The notes beneath the pieces are model-generated. The model did not search any database. It had not been told where the DNA came from and saw only the letters and a list, made by a program, of their open reading frames with translations. Shown here piece by piece: positions 17,781 to 26,544 of a stretch of 64,000 nt of DNA (positions are counted from its first letter, which is position 1; every line of letters starts with the position of its first letter). Origin of the DNA: Dethiosulfatarculus sandiegensis (GTDB lineage Bacteria; Desulfobacterota; Desulfarculia; Desulfarculales; Desulfarculaceae); NCBI RefSeq assembly GCF_000931935.2, contig NZ_AZAC01000014.1, positions 124,001 to 188,000 on the forward strand. The letters run 5' to 3'. Position numbers and translations under genes: made by a program.

Positions 17781-19178
17781 CTAATAGGCATTGGGGTCTT
17801 TCAAGCCCTTGAACACGGTCAGAAACATGATCTTGAAATCAAGGGCCAGGGACCAGTTCTCAATATAGTAGAGGTCGTGCTCTATTCTTTTTTCCAAAGA
17901 AGTGTTGCCCCGCCAGCCGTTTATTTGGGCCCAGCCGGTAATGCCAGCCTTCATTTTGTGCCTCAGCATATAACCGGGGATTTTCTTTCTAAAATCACCA
18001 ATGAATTCGGGACGCTCCGGCCTGGGGCCAACCAGGCTCATCTCTCCCCGCAGGACATTCACCAGCTGGGGAAGCTCGTCTAAGCTGGTGCTGCGCATAA
18101 AGGTGCCGAGTTTGGTGCGCCTGGGATCGCCTTCCTGGGCCCAGACCGGTCCGCTTTTTTGTTCGGCATCAATGCGCATGGAGCGGAATTTGTACATGGT
18201 GAATACCCGACCGTCCAAACCCATGCGTTCCTGCCGATAAAATACAGGACCCGGCGAGGTGAACTTAACGGCCAGGGTAAGGGCTATGCATACCGGGCTC
18301 AAGAACAGAAGGCCAAGGCCCGAGCCGGTGATATCCACCATCCTTTTGGCCACCCTGGCCCAACCCACCATGGGGCTGCCCCTGAGGCCGATGATGGGAA
18401 GCCCTTCAAACTCCTCCACCGATCCGCTCAAGCTTATGTAGCGGTAAAGATCCGGTATGACTTTTATATCTACTGTCTCGTCGCCTATGCTGCCGAGCAC
18501 CTCACCTATTTTTTCGTGGGCTGAAAGGGGCAGGGCGATGATGACTATATTTATGTTGTTGCGGGCGATAACCTGGCTGATATTCGAATAGTCACCCAGG
18601 ACAGGCACGCCTTCAATGACCTGTCCCACCTTTTGGCTTTCACGGGCCAAAAAACCATGCACCCTGAGGCCCAACACCGGTTGTCCGCCGATTTTTCGGG
18701 CCACCAGTTTTCCAAGTTCTCCCACTCCCACAATCAAGACCGCCTCGCCCGAGCCATCAGGCAGGTGCTTGCGCCAAAGCCAGATAAGCAAGGGGCGGTA
18801 GATGACCATGGCCAAAACTATAAACACGCCAAAGTGCATGAAGACCAGGCGGCTGAAATCATAAGGCCTTAGAAAGTAGGTGAGGGCGACCGAAACCACA
18901 ACCCCTATGAGTGCGGCTTGGAGAATTGGCCATATCTGGACGCCCCAGGAGGCCCAGGGCCTTCTGTAGAGACCCGAGACCTGGAGCACCACTGCGAAGA
19001 CCACAACCACCAGGCCCAAAAGCGCCAGGTAAAGGGAAAGGTCCGGCACGCCTTTGGTGACCGGGACTATTGGTGCGTGGAAACGGACAAAATAGGCTGC
19101 CAGCCAAGTGATTGCCACCAGGCCCAAATCGCCGATGTAGAGAATAGAGCGAAAAAAATCCAGACGTTTCTGGAACAT
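17781..19178 (-). CDS. Undecaprenyl-phosphate hexose-1-phosphate transferase (WcaJ/WbaP-like)
   Basis: The 465-residue polyisoprenyl-phosphate sugar transferase has four to five N-terminal helices (about 10-125), a central Rossmann-like CoA-binding domain (VLIVGVGELGKLVARKI, about 145-255), and the C-terminal catalytic bacterial sugar transferase domain. Catalytic hallmarks are FYRQERMGLDGRVFTMYKFRSM, LDELPQLVNVLRGEMSLVGPRPE and KAGITGWAQINGWRG. It loads the first sugar phosphate onto undecaprenyl phosphate at the inner membrane and so starts the glycan exported by Wzm/Wzt. The first sugar may be glucose or galactose; sequence alone does not decide. It is separated from wzm by a 446-base gap and may have its own promoter. 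Confidence 0.93.
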   Translation of the reverse strand: MFQKRLDFFRSILYIGDLGLVAITWLAAYFVRFHAPIVPVTKGVPDLSLYLALLGLVVVVFAVVLQVSGLYRRPWASWGVQIWPILQAALIGVVVSVALTYFLRPYDFSRLVFMHFGVFIVLAMVIYRPLLIWLWRKHLPDGSGEAVLIVGVGELGKLVARKIGGQPVLGLRVHGFLARESQKVGQVIEGVPVLGDYSNISQVIARNNINIVIIALPLSAHEKIGEVLGSIGDETVDIKVIPDLYRYISLSGSVEEFEGLPIIGLRGSPMVGWARVAKRMVDITGSGLGLLFLSPVCIALTLAVKFTSPGPVFYRQERMGLDGRVFTMYKFRSMRIDAEQKSGPVWAQEGDPRRTKLGTFMRSTSLDELPQLVNVLRGEMSLVGPRPERPEFIGDFRKKIPGYMLRHKMKAGITGWAQINGWRGNTSLEKRIEHDLYYIENWSLALDFKIMFLTVFKGLKDPNAY

Positions 19179-19319
19179 GAGTAGGAAGACCGCCTTGGTG
19201 AAAGATCTGGTTAAAAACCGACCCGTCCCGCGCCCCGGGCAGTGGCGCTAAAACGAATCACCACCTGCGAAGGAAAAGGCCGGCAAGTCACGAACGTCTG
19301 TATTATGCCATAAACCGGC

Positions 19320-19682
19320 TCAGTTTCCTCTTGCCTTTTCTTTTGCTTCCTGGCGTTTCTTGCACTCAATGCAAAGGGTGGTGACCGGCCTGGCTTCCAG
19401 GCGCTTTGGCGAGATATCGTCTCCGCAGGATTCGCAGATGCCGTACTCCCCGTCTTCGATGCGCTGCAAGGCCTCTTCTATTTTGCTGATTAGCTTTCTT
19501 TCCCTGTCCCTTATGCGCAACAGAAAGTTGCGGTCCGACTCCAGGGCGGCCCGGTCGGTGGGATCGGGATAATTTTCTTTGGGGTCAATCATGCCGGCCA
19601 CGGTGCGTCCAGCCTCGTTTAGCAGAGTCTGAAGTTGTTCTTCCAGCAGGTTCTTGAAGTATGCAAGCTGCTTTTCGTCCAT
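19320..19682 (-). CDS. TraR/DksA-type zinc-finger protein
   Basis: The 120-residue protein has the DksA layout: a long N-terminal helical hairpin (about 1-75, ending in a region with ESDRNFLLRIRDRERKL) and a C-terminal four-cysteine zinc finger (CESCGDDIS, then CIECKKRQE). DksA-like proteins insert into the secondary channel of RNA polymerase and act with ppGpp on stable RNA and amino-acid promoters. The DxxDxA tip motif of E. coli DksA is represented by DPTDRAALESD, which keeps the acidic character. A GAGAGG Shine-Dalgarno sequence precedes the ATG. It could be a DksA paralogue rather than the main DksA. Confidence 0.88.
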   Translation of the reverse strand: MDEKQLAYFKNLLEEQLQTLLNEAGRTVAGMIDPKENYPDPTDRAALESDRNFLLRIRDRERKLISKIEEALQRIEDGEYGICESCGDDISPKRLEARPVTTLCIECKKRQEAKEKARGN

Positions 19683-19784
19683 TGTGACCTCTCATTCGCC
19701 AGGCGCGGTTAACTAAGACTTGAAGGTTCGGGATCGTGCGCCAAGGGAACCAGACCCCATCCACCCCGCAAGGGGGAGTCTCAC

Positions 19785-20249
19785 CTATCTGACATAGTGG
19801 CCGCTTTTACCGCCAGATTTTTCTTCGAGCAAAATTTGCTCAATAATTGCAGAGCGGTCCACGGCCTTGATCATATCATATAGCGAAAGCGCTGCCACGC
19901 TGACCGCGGTCAGCGCTTCCATCTCCACCCCGGTGGGGGCGGTGGTTGCGACTGTGGCTATAATTTTGACTGAGTTTTCCGTAGTAGCAAAATCTATTTT
20001 TACGGAACTTATCGGCAGAGGATGGCAAAGGGGGATCAAATCCGGAGTTTTCTTGGCGGCCATGATGCCGCTGACCCGCGCCACTGCCAAGGCGTCGCCC
20101 TTGGCCAGCCCGCCCTGGACAATTAAGTCGAGGGTGCTTTTTTGCATACGCACCACGCCGCTGGCCGTGGCTTTTCTTTTAGTAGGCGGTTTTTCGCCCA
20201 CATCGACCATGTGGGCCTCACCTTTTTCATTGACGTGGGTTAAGGCCAT
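19785..20249 (-). CDS. moaC: Cyclic pyranopterin monophosphate synthase MoaC
   Basis: The 154-residue protein begins MALTHVNEKGEAHMVDVGEK, the hallmark N-terminus of MoaC, and continues with the KGDALAVARVSGIMAAKKT and LIPLCHPLPISSVKID segments and the catalytic-loop region APTGVEMEALTAVSVAALSLYDMIKA. It converts 3',8-cyclo-7,8-dihydro-GTP into cyclic pyranopterin monophosphate for molybdenum cofactor. The start is set by GAGGAG just upstream and by the conserved N-terminus; a longer frame from 20351 runs into dnaJ. It follows dnaJ by seven bases. Molybdopterin would be needed by oxidoreductases elsewhere in the genome. Confidence 0.95.
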   Translation of the reverse strand: MALTHVNEKGEAHMVDVGEKPPTKRKATASGVVRMQKSTLDLIVQGGLAKGDALAVARVSGIMAAKKTPDLIPLCHPLPISSVKIDFATTENSVKIIATVATTAPTGVEMEALTAVSVAALSLYDMIKAVDRSAIIEQILLEEKSGGKSGHYVR

Positions 20250-20256
20250 AAACTCC

Positions 20257-21396
20257 TCAACTAAACCCCCAAAGCCTTTTCTTTTTATTCTCCAAGGCCT
20301 TTTTGGGGGATTTGCTTTCACCTTCGGGCTCCGGGGCGGCAAATTCGTCACCTAATGCAGCAAACTCGTCCAACAGCTCACGCTGTTTTTTGGAGAGTTT
20401 TTTCGGTGTGCGCACGATGATCTGCACATTTAAATCTCCGCGGCGCGTTTGCCGCAGATGAGGCATGCCCAGACCCCTCAGGCGCCTGATCTCTCCGGAT
20501 TGCACACCTTGGGGCAGTTTAAGCTTTTCCTCTCCGTCTATGAGCGTATCCACACTCACGGTGCGCCCCAGGGCGGCCTGGGCCATGGAGACCTCTAAGG
20601 TGCAGTATAAGTCACTGCCCTGACGCTCAAATTTGGGATGAGGCCTGACATGAATCATGACATACAGGTCACCGGGTTCGCCACCCAATATTCCCGCCTC
20701 TCCCTCTGCGCGCATGCGCAGACGCTGGCCATGCTCAATTCCCGCGGGGATGTGGACCGAAAGCTCCTTTTCCTCGTAGACATGGCCTTGGCCCTGACAT
20801 TCGGGGCAGGGGTCTGTGACCTTGCGCCCCATCCCCCGGCAGTCCGGGCAGGTGGTGGCCATCCGGAAAAAGCCCTGGCTCCTCAGAACCTGTCCCTGTC
20901 CTCCGCAGGTGGGGCAGACCGGAGGGGTCTGACCGTCTTTTTGGCCCATGCCTCCACAGGCCTGGCAAGGCACTTCCTTGCCTATATCGAGCACCTGGTC
21001 GGAGCCTTGAGCTGCCTCTTCCAGGTTGATCTCCAGGTCGTAACGCAGATCCCGGCCCTGTTGAGGGCCTCCGGGGCGTCCACCTCCGTTGAACCCTCCG
21101 AAAAAGCCTTCGAAAATGTCCGAAAAGGCGCTGAATATGTCTCCCACGCCGCCAAAGCCTTCAAACCCTTGGTTTTTAAGTCCTTCATGGCCATAAGCGT
21201 CGTAGAGGCGTCTTTTTTCCGGGTCACGCAGAACCTCGTAAGCCTCGGCACACTCCTTAAAAGACTCTTCAGCCTCGGGGTTGTCCGGGTTACGGTCGGG
21301 GTGATATTTCAGGGCCAGCTTTCGGTAGGCTTTTTTAATAGTCTCGCTATCTGCCGTGCGTTCCACGCTTAGGATTTCATAGTAGCAACGTTTCAT
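20257..21396 (-). CDS. dnaJ: Chaperone protein DnaJ
   Basis: The 379-residue protein has the full type I DnaJ order: a J domain with the HPD motif ([18 protein letters not shown], about residues 30-50), a Gly/Phe-rich linker ([15 protein letters not shown] to [10 protein letters not shown]), four CxxCxGxG zinc-binding repeats (CQACGG, CPTCGG, CPDCRG, CPECQG at about 142-207), and a C-terminal substrate-binding region. It stimulates DnaK ATPase and hands over unfolded proteins. The extended, Lys-rich C-terminus ([20 protein letters not shown]) is longer than usual. dnaK and grpE are not in the window; here dnaJ follows rpoZ and a small unknown gene. Confidence 0.95.
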   Translation of the reverse strand: MKRCYYEILSVERTADSETIKKAYRKLALKYHPDRNPDNPEAEESFKECAEAYEVLRDPEKRRLYDAYGHEGLKNQGFEGFGGVGDIFSAFSDIFEGFFGGFNGGGRPGGPQQGRDLRYDLEINLEEAAQGSDQVLDIGKEVPCQACGGMGQKDGQTPPVCPTCGGQGQVLRSQGFFRMATTCPDCRGMGRKVTDPCPECQGQGHVYEEKELSVHIPAGIEHGQRLRMRAEGEAGILGGEPGDLYVMIHVRPHPKFERQGSDLYCTLEVSMAQAALGRTVSVDTLIDGEEKLKLPQGVQSGEIRRLRGLGMPHLRQTRRGDLNVQIIVRTPKKLSKKQRELLDEFAALGDEFAAPEPEGESKSPKKALENKKKRLWGFS

Positions 21397-21402
21397 GGCA
21401 GC

Positions 21403-21747
21403 CTACTCGTCTTCTTTCCCATGGTTCAACAGTTCTGAAGCGGTCCGGGCAAAGGAATCCTTGCCTTTTTCCCCGGCGTTTTTAGCCAGTTCGGCCGCTT
21501 CTTCAATTGGCGGATTATTGCCCATCATTTGATGGGCCTGTTTCCACCAGAAAAAGTCGCCTTCCAAGACGGCCTTTTGGCAAACCGCCTTGAGACCTTC
21601 GGTGTCACCGGCCGCTTTATAGCAATCCAGTGCCTCTCCCAAGCGGCCTTCTTCAAAATAGGCCTTGGCCGCTTCGGCCAGCTTGGGCGATTCGGTAGAT
21701 AAAAGGTTGCGCCTTTCAGCCGCGGTCGGCGCGTTTGAAACAGCCAT
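21403..21747 (-). CDS. Small helical protein, TPR-like, between rpoZ and dnaJ
   Basis: I cannot assign a named family. The 114-residue protein is acidic and helical, with a short tetratricopeptide-like pattern (LAEAAKAYFEEGRLGEALDC, then CYKAAGDTEGLKAV), compatible with a protein-protein interaction module. There is no signal peptide or membrane helix. It starts two bases after the rpoZ stop and ends six bases before dnaJ, so it is surely part of the same transcript. A helper role with the chaperone is possible but rests only on position. Confidence 0.75.
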   Translation of the reverse strand: MAVSNAPTAAERRNLLSTESPKLAEAAKAYFEEGRLGEALDCYKAAGDTEGLKAVCQKAVLEGDFFWWKQAHQMMGNNPPIEEAAELAKNAGEKGKDSFARTASELLNHGKEDE

Positions 21748-21749
21748 TT

Positions 21750-22046
21750 TTAAGCCTTGGGAGACGCCTTGGAGGCGTCCTCTTCCGCCTTGGCCTTGGC
21801 CTGCATCAGAATTTCCTTTTTGCGGGCTTCGGCTTCGGATTTTTCACGATTTGCTGTACCTTCGCTCACAGGGAAAATTTTACCGGCGGCAACTTCCCTT
21901 AAGGAAAGGACAATTTCCTTGTTTTTACTTTTGATGTGAGGCACCGCGCCTTCGCGAAGCTGGTGCACCCGCTGACTGGCAAGGTGAACCAAGCTGAAGC
22001 GGTTGTCGACCCTTCTCAGGCAATCTTCAATAGTGACTCGCGCCAT
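21750..22046 (-). CDS. rpoZ: DNA-directed RNA polymerase omega subunit
   Basis: The 98-residue protein begins [20 protein letters not shown] and continues [12 protein letters not shown], which matches the RpoZ core (VTVEDCL...NRFELV..ASKRARQL). Omega binds the beta-prime C-terminus, helps polymerase assembly, and is needed for one ppGpp site. The later part (about 60-98) is a charged Lys/Glu/Ala tail typical of deltaproteobacterial versions. It heads the run rpoZ, small helical protein, dnaJ and moaC. Confidence 0.93.
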   Translation of the reverse strand: MARVTIEDCLRRVDNRFSLVHLASQRVHQLREGAVPHIKSKNKEIVLSLREVAAGKIFPVSEGTANREKSEAEARKKEILMQAKAKAEEDASKASPKA

Positions 22047-22170
22047 AGTGTTTTTATCCTTGGTTTGCCCCGGATTTTTGCTCCGGGCTGGTCTTGATTT
22101 ATATGCTAAAGGCTTGGACCGTCTTGGATTTGAAGTCTACATGCCGGGTCTTTTAGCAAAACCCGCTTTT

Positions 22171-23172
22171 TTAATTGTCCTCAGACCGCCCCTTTGCCGG
22201 GAGATTATCCCGCACAGCCTTTTTAATCTTTTTCTTCAAGGCCCAAAGGCCCTTTATCTTTTCTTTATCCACCGCCATTACCGGACCGCCGTTTAAGCGG
22301 CGGATATAGACCTGTTTTCCGCTTGGGTCAGTTCCACCAAGCAAAATTCCAATAATACCTTTTTTTTCGGCATCAGCCACAGTCAAAGTCATCTTTGCCC
22401 ATGGCTTTATGAGCCCCACGGCGGTTAAGTTAATACCGCTGTCAAAGAATGCAAGGGCTCTCAGCCCATGTATTCTAAAAAGAAGGTCCAAAACGTCATC
22501 TCGAGGCGCCTTGACTTTCGCTCCTGTTTCCCAATTATAAGAGGTTCCCGTTTTTTTGCGATGTAATATCAAATCGTTAGTGTTTCGCTCTTGCCAAAAG
22601 GCCTCTTTTACATCCAAGACTACAAAATCCAAGACTTTTTTGTCACGAAGGGAAAAAAGGTTTTGGTTCAGGGCCACCCGCACCGCCCTGGATAAAAGCC
22701 AGATTTCGTTTTTTCCGGCGGCCTTTACGTAAAGGCTCTCGCCGGTGGGGCTTAAATCTCCCAAAAGGAGGTCTTGCTCTTTTTGCCATTTTGACTTGAT
22801 TTGCAGCCTGACCCAGGGCGGGTCCAGGCCGAAATCCTTCAGGTTGGAGGGATCTTTGACTCTTTTTTTTATTCTGGCCATGGCCAGGGCATTTACCATT
22901 TGAGTGACATTCCCCTGGTCCGCCGGGCTTTTGATGGGCTTTGTCACCCGAAATGGGTGGCTCACTGCCTCTCTGGCCAGCTCAATGGGCCTGTTAAAGG
23001 CCTTGCCCGAGAGTTTAAGAAAAACCACCTCCTGCACCCCATCGACCAAAAGCACCTGGTCCGCCCGGTCTTGGGCTGATTTCTGTTCTTCATTTATCGT
23101 TTCAGAGAGGTAATAACCCCCTGCCGTCAGGATGAGGGCCGCGATCATGAACACAACCGCCTTTAATCTCAT
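22171..23172 (-). CDS. DUF4340 domain protein of a GldFG-like ABC system
   Basis: The 333-residue protein has an N-terminal hydrophobic helix (MRLKAVVFMIAALILTAGGY) that acts as a signal anchor. Behind it is a long extracytoplasmic part with the DUF4340 pattern: LARRIK-type helical pieces, DFGLDPPWVRLQIKSK, LLLGDLSPTGESLYVKAAGKNEIWLL, and FSLRDKKVLDF. Its ATG at 23172 overlaps the stop of the GldG-like gene (ATGA); the longer frame from 23253 would overlap that gene widely and lacks the signal at its start. DUF4340 genes regularly follow GldA/F/G-like ABC genes in deltaproteobacteria. The cargo is unknown. Confidence 0.85.
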   Translation of the reverse strand: MRLKAVVFMIAALILTAGGYYLSETINEEQKSAQDRADQVLLVDGVQEVVFLKLSGKAFNRPIELAREAVSHPFRVTKPIKSPADQGNVTQMVNALAMARIKKRVKDPSNLKDFGLDPPWVRLQIKSKWQKEQDLLLGDLSPTGESLYVKAAGKNEIWLLSRAVRVALNQNLFSLRDKKVLDFVVLDVKEAFWQERNTNDLILHRKKTGTSYNWETGAKVKAPRDDVLDLLFRIHGLRALAFFDSGINLTAVGLIKPWAKMTLTVADAEKKGIIGILLGGTDPSGKQVYIRRLNGGPVMAVDKEKIKGLWALKKKIKKAVRDNLPAKGRSEDN

Positions 23173-24698
23173 AGCACCCTCCGCCTGCGTATATAGACGA
23201 TCAGGCCTGTGAGAAGGATAAGGCCTGGTAGAAAAACCACAGGTATCAGCCAAAAGAGTTTTTTTTCATTCTGTTTCAACAAAAGCGGCTGGGTCTTTTG
23301 GGTTTTCGGGGTTATGGAGATAAGGTTGTTTTGCCTGGCCAGGTAGCTGATCGTGTTAAGGATAAGGTCCAGGTTGCCGAGATAGAGCAGGTGGATGTTA
23401 CTGATGAATGCCGCATCGCCGATCACGGTCAACCCGGCCCTTTTTCCCTTGGTCACAGGCCAGGAGAGGATCGCGCCCAAGGGCAGAGGGCCTTTTTGAT
23501 CTTCATTTTGATCAAACTCGGCCTGTCCCTTTTCCAACTCCTTCATGTTTGTTTCCGCCCAGGCCTTTCGATTGCTGAGAAGCAGTTCCGCGCCTGTTGC
23601 CTTTGGGGGCAGGTTCTTTGCCAAGGCCACTGTGCGGCTCAAGGGAAAATAACTGGCGGTTTTTTTAAGCGGCGCTGTGATTTCATGCTTGCCGTATTGC
23701 ATGACCGTGGGCCAGGCCAGGTTGCCGCCCTGTTTAAGGCTGGCCGGGTCCAGGATCAGGTTTCCTTTGATTATTACGCCTTTTTGCCGCAGCCATTTGG
23801 TAAGTCCGGCGTCAAAGGTCGGCTCCAGCAATATGAGCAGACCGCCGCCCCGGGCCAGAAAGGAATCCAGTTTTTTTATTTCCTGTTGCATGAGCGGTTT
23901 TTCAGGCCCGGCAATCACCACCACAGAGGCGGTTTCCGGGACCTTTTCCTCTTTGGCTAAAAACAGCTCGGCAGTGGAGAAATTCCTTTCCTTAAGCAGC
24001 TTGTCAAGGCTTGAAAGGCCGTTTTGCTTTTGGTTGGTCAGGGAAAGCTCGCCATGGCCGGTCAGGAAATAAACTTTCTTGACCTTGTCCCCGCCGAGCC
24101 TCACCAGGGCGTTGGTAAGCTCTCTTTCCTCGGGGTTTTTGACCTTTTCCCGGTTGGCCCCGTTTGTCAGCACAAACACCCCATAATCCCGCACCTTAAA
24201 GCGCCTGGCCAGACCGGGATTTTCTTCGGGGTTTACTATCTGATAATTTATTCTGTCTGAATAATAGGTATAGAGATCCAAAAGCGCTTTGGCCTGGCCT
24301 GCGTTTTTTCCGCCTTTTTTTTGAAAAACATGGATCATTACGTCATGGTCCAGGTCTTTCAGCACCTTGAGGGTTTGGGGCGCCAGGCTGTTGATTTTGT
24401 CTTCGGACAGGTCAAAACGCAGGTGATGGCGCGAGGCTATGCCAACCCCAAAAACGCTTAAGGCCAGGGCGGCAAAGACCGCCATGCCTGCGCCCAAACC
24501 CAGGCGAAAGGACCGCCGGCGGACGGTTTGGCTAAATTTGTCCCTGGCAGTGAAAAAGGCGGCCAAAAGCAGCAAAAGCCCCGATCCCAAGGTCAGCGGC
24601 CCCACTATTGGGGGAGTTGCATGGATGGCCTGCCAGATGCCGGAAACAGCCAGGAGAACCAGGCCGGTCAAAGCCAACAGGTTGGATTTGCTTTTCAT
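23169..24698 (-). CDS. GldG-like ABC-system auxiliary protein (membrane-anchored)
   Basis: The protein of about 509 residues has two N-terminal helices, a further helix near residues 68-85, a large extracytoplasmic region, and a C-terminal membrane helix with a basic tail (LIVYIRRRRVL). The extracytoplasmic part carries the GldG pattern: DLSEDKINSLAPQTLKVLKDL near 100-125, YYSDRINYQIVNPEENPGLARRFKV, VYFLTGHGELS, and GGGLLILLEPTFDAGL. In Bacteroidetes the homologue works with GldA and GldF in gliding; elsewhere the role of such systems is unknown. The ATG at 24698 has GGAAGGGG upstream and overlaps the permease stop. Confidence 0.88.
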   Translation of the reverse strand: MKSKSNLLALTGLVLLAVSGIWQAIHATPPIVGPLTLGSGLLLLLAAFFTARDKFSQTVRRRSFRLGLGAGMAVFAALALSVFGVGIASRHHLRFDLSEDKINSLAPQTLKVLKDLDHDVMIHVFQKKGGKNAGQAKALLDLYTYYSDRINYQIVNPEENPGLARRFKVRDYGVFVLTNGANREKVKNPEERELTNALVRLGGDKVKKVYFLTGHGELSLTNQKQNGLSSLDKLLKERNFSTAELFLAKEEKVPETASVVVIAGPEKPLMQQEIKKLDSFLARGGGLLILLEPTFDAGLTKWLRQKGVIIKGNLILDPASLKQGGNLAWPTVMQYGKHEITAPLKKTASYFPLSRTVALAKNLPPKATGAELLLSNRKAWAETNMKELEKGQAEFDQNEDQKGPLPLGAILSWPVTKGKRAGLTVIGDAAFISNIHLLYLGNLDLILNTISYLARQNNLISITPKTQKTQPLLLKQNEKKLFWLIPVVFLPGLILLTGLIVYIRRRRVL

Positions 24699-25468
24699 GC
24701 CCACCCCTTCCAGCGTTTGGATTCCAGAATTCTTACCGCCGTGAACAGAAACAACCAGGTGAAGAACAGGAAAAAGGCCAGGTCTTTGGTGTCTATGACA
24801 CCTTGTAAAAACGGCTCCAGGTGGGACCCCAGGCTGATTTCCCGGAAAAGGGGCTGCAAAAAGGGTGAGACCGCCTGGGAGGCCTGGCCCAGGGTCCAGA
24901 AAAGCAAAAGCAGGGCAAAGGAGACGCCCGAGGCTATGATCTGGTTTTCCGTAGCTGCCGAAGCCAGCACCCCCACGGCGCTGAAACCGGCGGCCAGGAG
25001 CAACAAACCCAGGTAGCCGGTTGCGATCACCGCGGGGTTGAGCTTGCCAAAGGCCCCCAGCAAAAGCAGGTAAAGCCCGGTGAGAAAAACCGCCAGGCCA
25101 AGCACTGTCCAGGCGGCCAGGAATTTGGCCCCGATAACCGAGGTGTCTGAGACCGGATAGGAGAGCAAAAGCTCCAGGGTTCCGTTTTTCTTTTCCTCGC
25201 TCAATAACCTCATGCAGACCAGGGGTGCCAGAAGGATGAGGATCATGGCGATATTGCCCAAAAGGGGCTGGACCACCCCCCTTTGCAGGTTCATGCCCGC
25301 AAGCATGGGGTCATGCATCATCTGGCGGCTGATCAGGCTGTAAATGCTGACCTGGGAATAAAAGAAGAAACCGGTGAGCAAGAGAAAACCGGCCAAAAGG
25401 ACGTATACGATGGGGGAGCGAAAAAAAAACGCCATCTCCTTTAGATAGATAGCCCAAAGCCCTTTCAT
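24695..25468 (-). CDS. ABC-2 type permease (GldF-like)
   Basis: The 257-residue protein has six membrane helices, beginning IYLKEMAFFFRSPIVYVLLAGFLLL, and the conserved cytoplasmic EKKNGTLELLLSYPVSDTSVIGAKFLAAW motif of ABC-2 permeases that couples to the ATPase. Its start overlaps the stop of the ATPase gene by one base (TAATG). It forms the membrane part of an exporter-like complex with the adjacent ATPase and the GldG-like protein. Confidence 0.9.
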   Translation of the reverse strand: MKGLWAIYLKEMAFFFRSPIVYVLLAGFLLLTGFFFYSQVSIYSLISRQMMHDPMLAGMNLQRGVVQPLLGNIAMILILLAPLVCMRLLSEEKKNGTLELLLSYPVSDTSVIGAKFLAAWTVLGLAVFLTGLYLLLLGAFGKLNPAVIATGYLGLLLLAAGFSAVGVLASAATENQIIASGVSFALLLLFWTLGQASQAVSPFLQPLFREISLGSHLEPFLQGVIDTKDLAFFLFFTWLFLFTAVRILESKRWKGWA

Positions 25469-26433
25469 TAGAGCGCCTCGCCTTCCGGCTCGCCCCTGCC
25501 GGTTACAAACTGGATAAAAACCTCTTCCAGGCTGGCCGTGAAGGGGGTCATCTCCACAAGCTCCAGGCCGGATTCAACTATGGTCCGGGCCAGTTCGGCG
25601 CGGGCCTTTTCTCCGCCTTCAAGGTGAAGGTTCAGGCTGATCGTGGTTGCTTCCTGATCCGGGGCCGGGTTTCCCCTGACCCGGCTCACGCCTTTGATCT
25701 TCTTGAGCAGGTCTTCCAGGGTTTGAGGATCGCCCAGGCAGGTGATTTTTAAATTTTGCCGGGACCCGCCTGTTTTCACCAGCATATCCGGCGCGCCCTG
25801 GGCGGCCAGCCTGCCCTGATTGATGATAACCACTTTGGTGCAGGTGGCGGCCACCTCGGCCAGGATATGGCTGGAGAGGACCACCGTCTTCTCACCGGCA
25901 AAGCCCTTGATCAGCTCCCGGATTTCCACGATCTGAGAAGGGTCCAGGCCCACGGAGGGCTCGTCCAGTATCAGCACCTGGGGGTCGCCCATAAGGGCCT
26001 GGGCCAGGCCGACCCTTTGCCTGAAACCCTTGGAAAGCTGGTTTATGAGCTGACCTTTTCTGGGGGCGAGCCCGGTCTGCTCCATTACCCGACCGGCTTG
26101 GGCCTTGGCCTTTTTGGTGCAAAGCCCCTTGACCCGGCCTGCGAAGGTGAGGTATTCGGAAACTCTCATTTCCGGGTAAAGCGGCGTGTTTTCCGGCAAG
26201 TAGCCCAGCTTGGAACGGGCCTTGCGGGGTTCCTCAAGCACATCGTGACCCGCGAGCCTTATCTCGCCCGCGCTGGGCGGAAAAAAGCCGGTGAGCATGC
26301 GCATGGTTGTGGTCTTACCTGCGCCGTTGGGGCCTAAAAAGCCCAGAATCTCCCCTTTTTCCGCCTCAAAACTGAGTCCATCCACTAGAACCGTGTCGCC
26401 AAATCGCTTGCTCAACCCTTTGACCTGAATCAT
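25468..26433 (-). CDS. ABC transporter ATP-binding protein (GldA-like)
   Basis: The 321-residue ATPase has Walker A (GPNGAGKTTTMRML), the Q-loop region (LPENTPLYPEMRVSEYL), signature (LSKGFRQRVGLAQAL), Walker B (VLILDEPSVGLDPSQ) and the His switch (VLSSHILAE). The signature has Lys-Gly in place of Gly-Gly, which is common in this subfamily. A C-terminal domain of about 90 residues follows the ATPase, as in GldA/CcmA-like proteins. It is the first gene of the four-gene run that ends with the DUF4340 protein. Confidence 0.92.
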   Translation of the reverse strand: MIQVKGLSKRFGDTVLVDGLSFEAEKGEILGFLGPNGAGKTTTMRMLTGFFPPSAGEIRLAGHDVLEEPRKARSKLGYLPENTPLYPEMRVSEYLTFAGRVKGLCTKKAKAQAGRVMEQTGLAPRKGQLINQLSKGFRQRVGLAQALMGDPQVLILDEPSVGLDPSQIVEIRELIKGFAGEKTVVLSSHILAEVAATCTKVVIINQGRLAAQGAPDMLVKTGGSRQNLKITCLGDPQTLEDLLKKIKGVSRVRGNPAPDQEATTISLNLHLEGGEKARAELARTIVESGLELVEMTPFTASLEEVFIQFVTGRGEPEGEAL

Positions 26434-26544
26434 GGATACTCCGTCAGCTCGAATTTATAACTTGCCCAAAAGCCGCCCATAGCGGCCGGCCTTGCCTGGT
26501 CTGGAGTACAGAGGTGATTAAGTTGTTTTTTTAGACGATTCGGG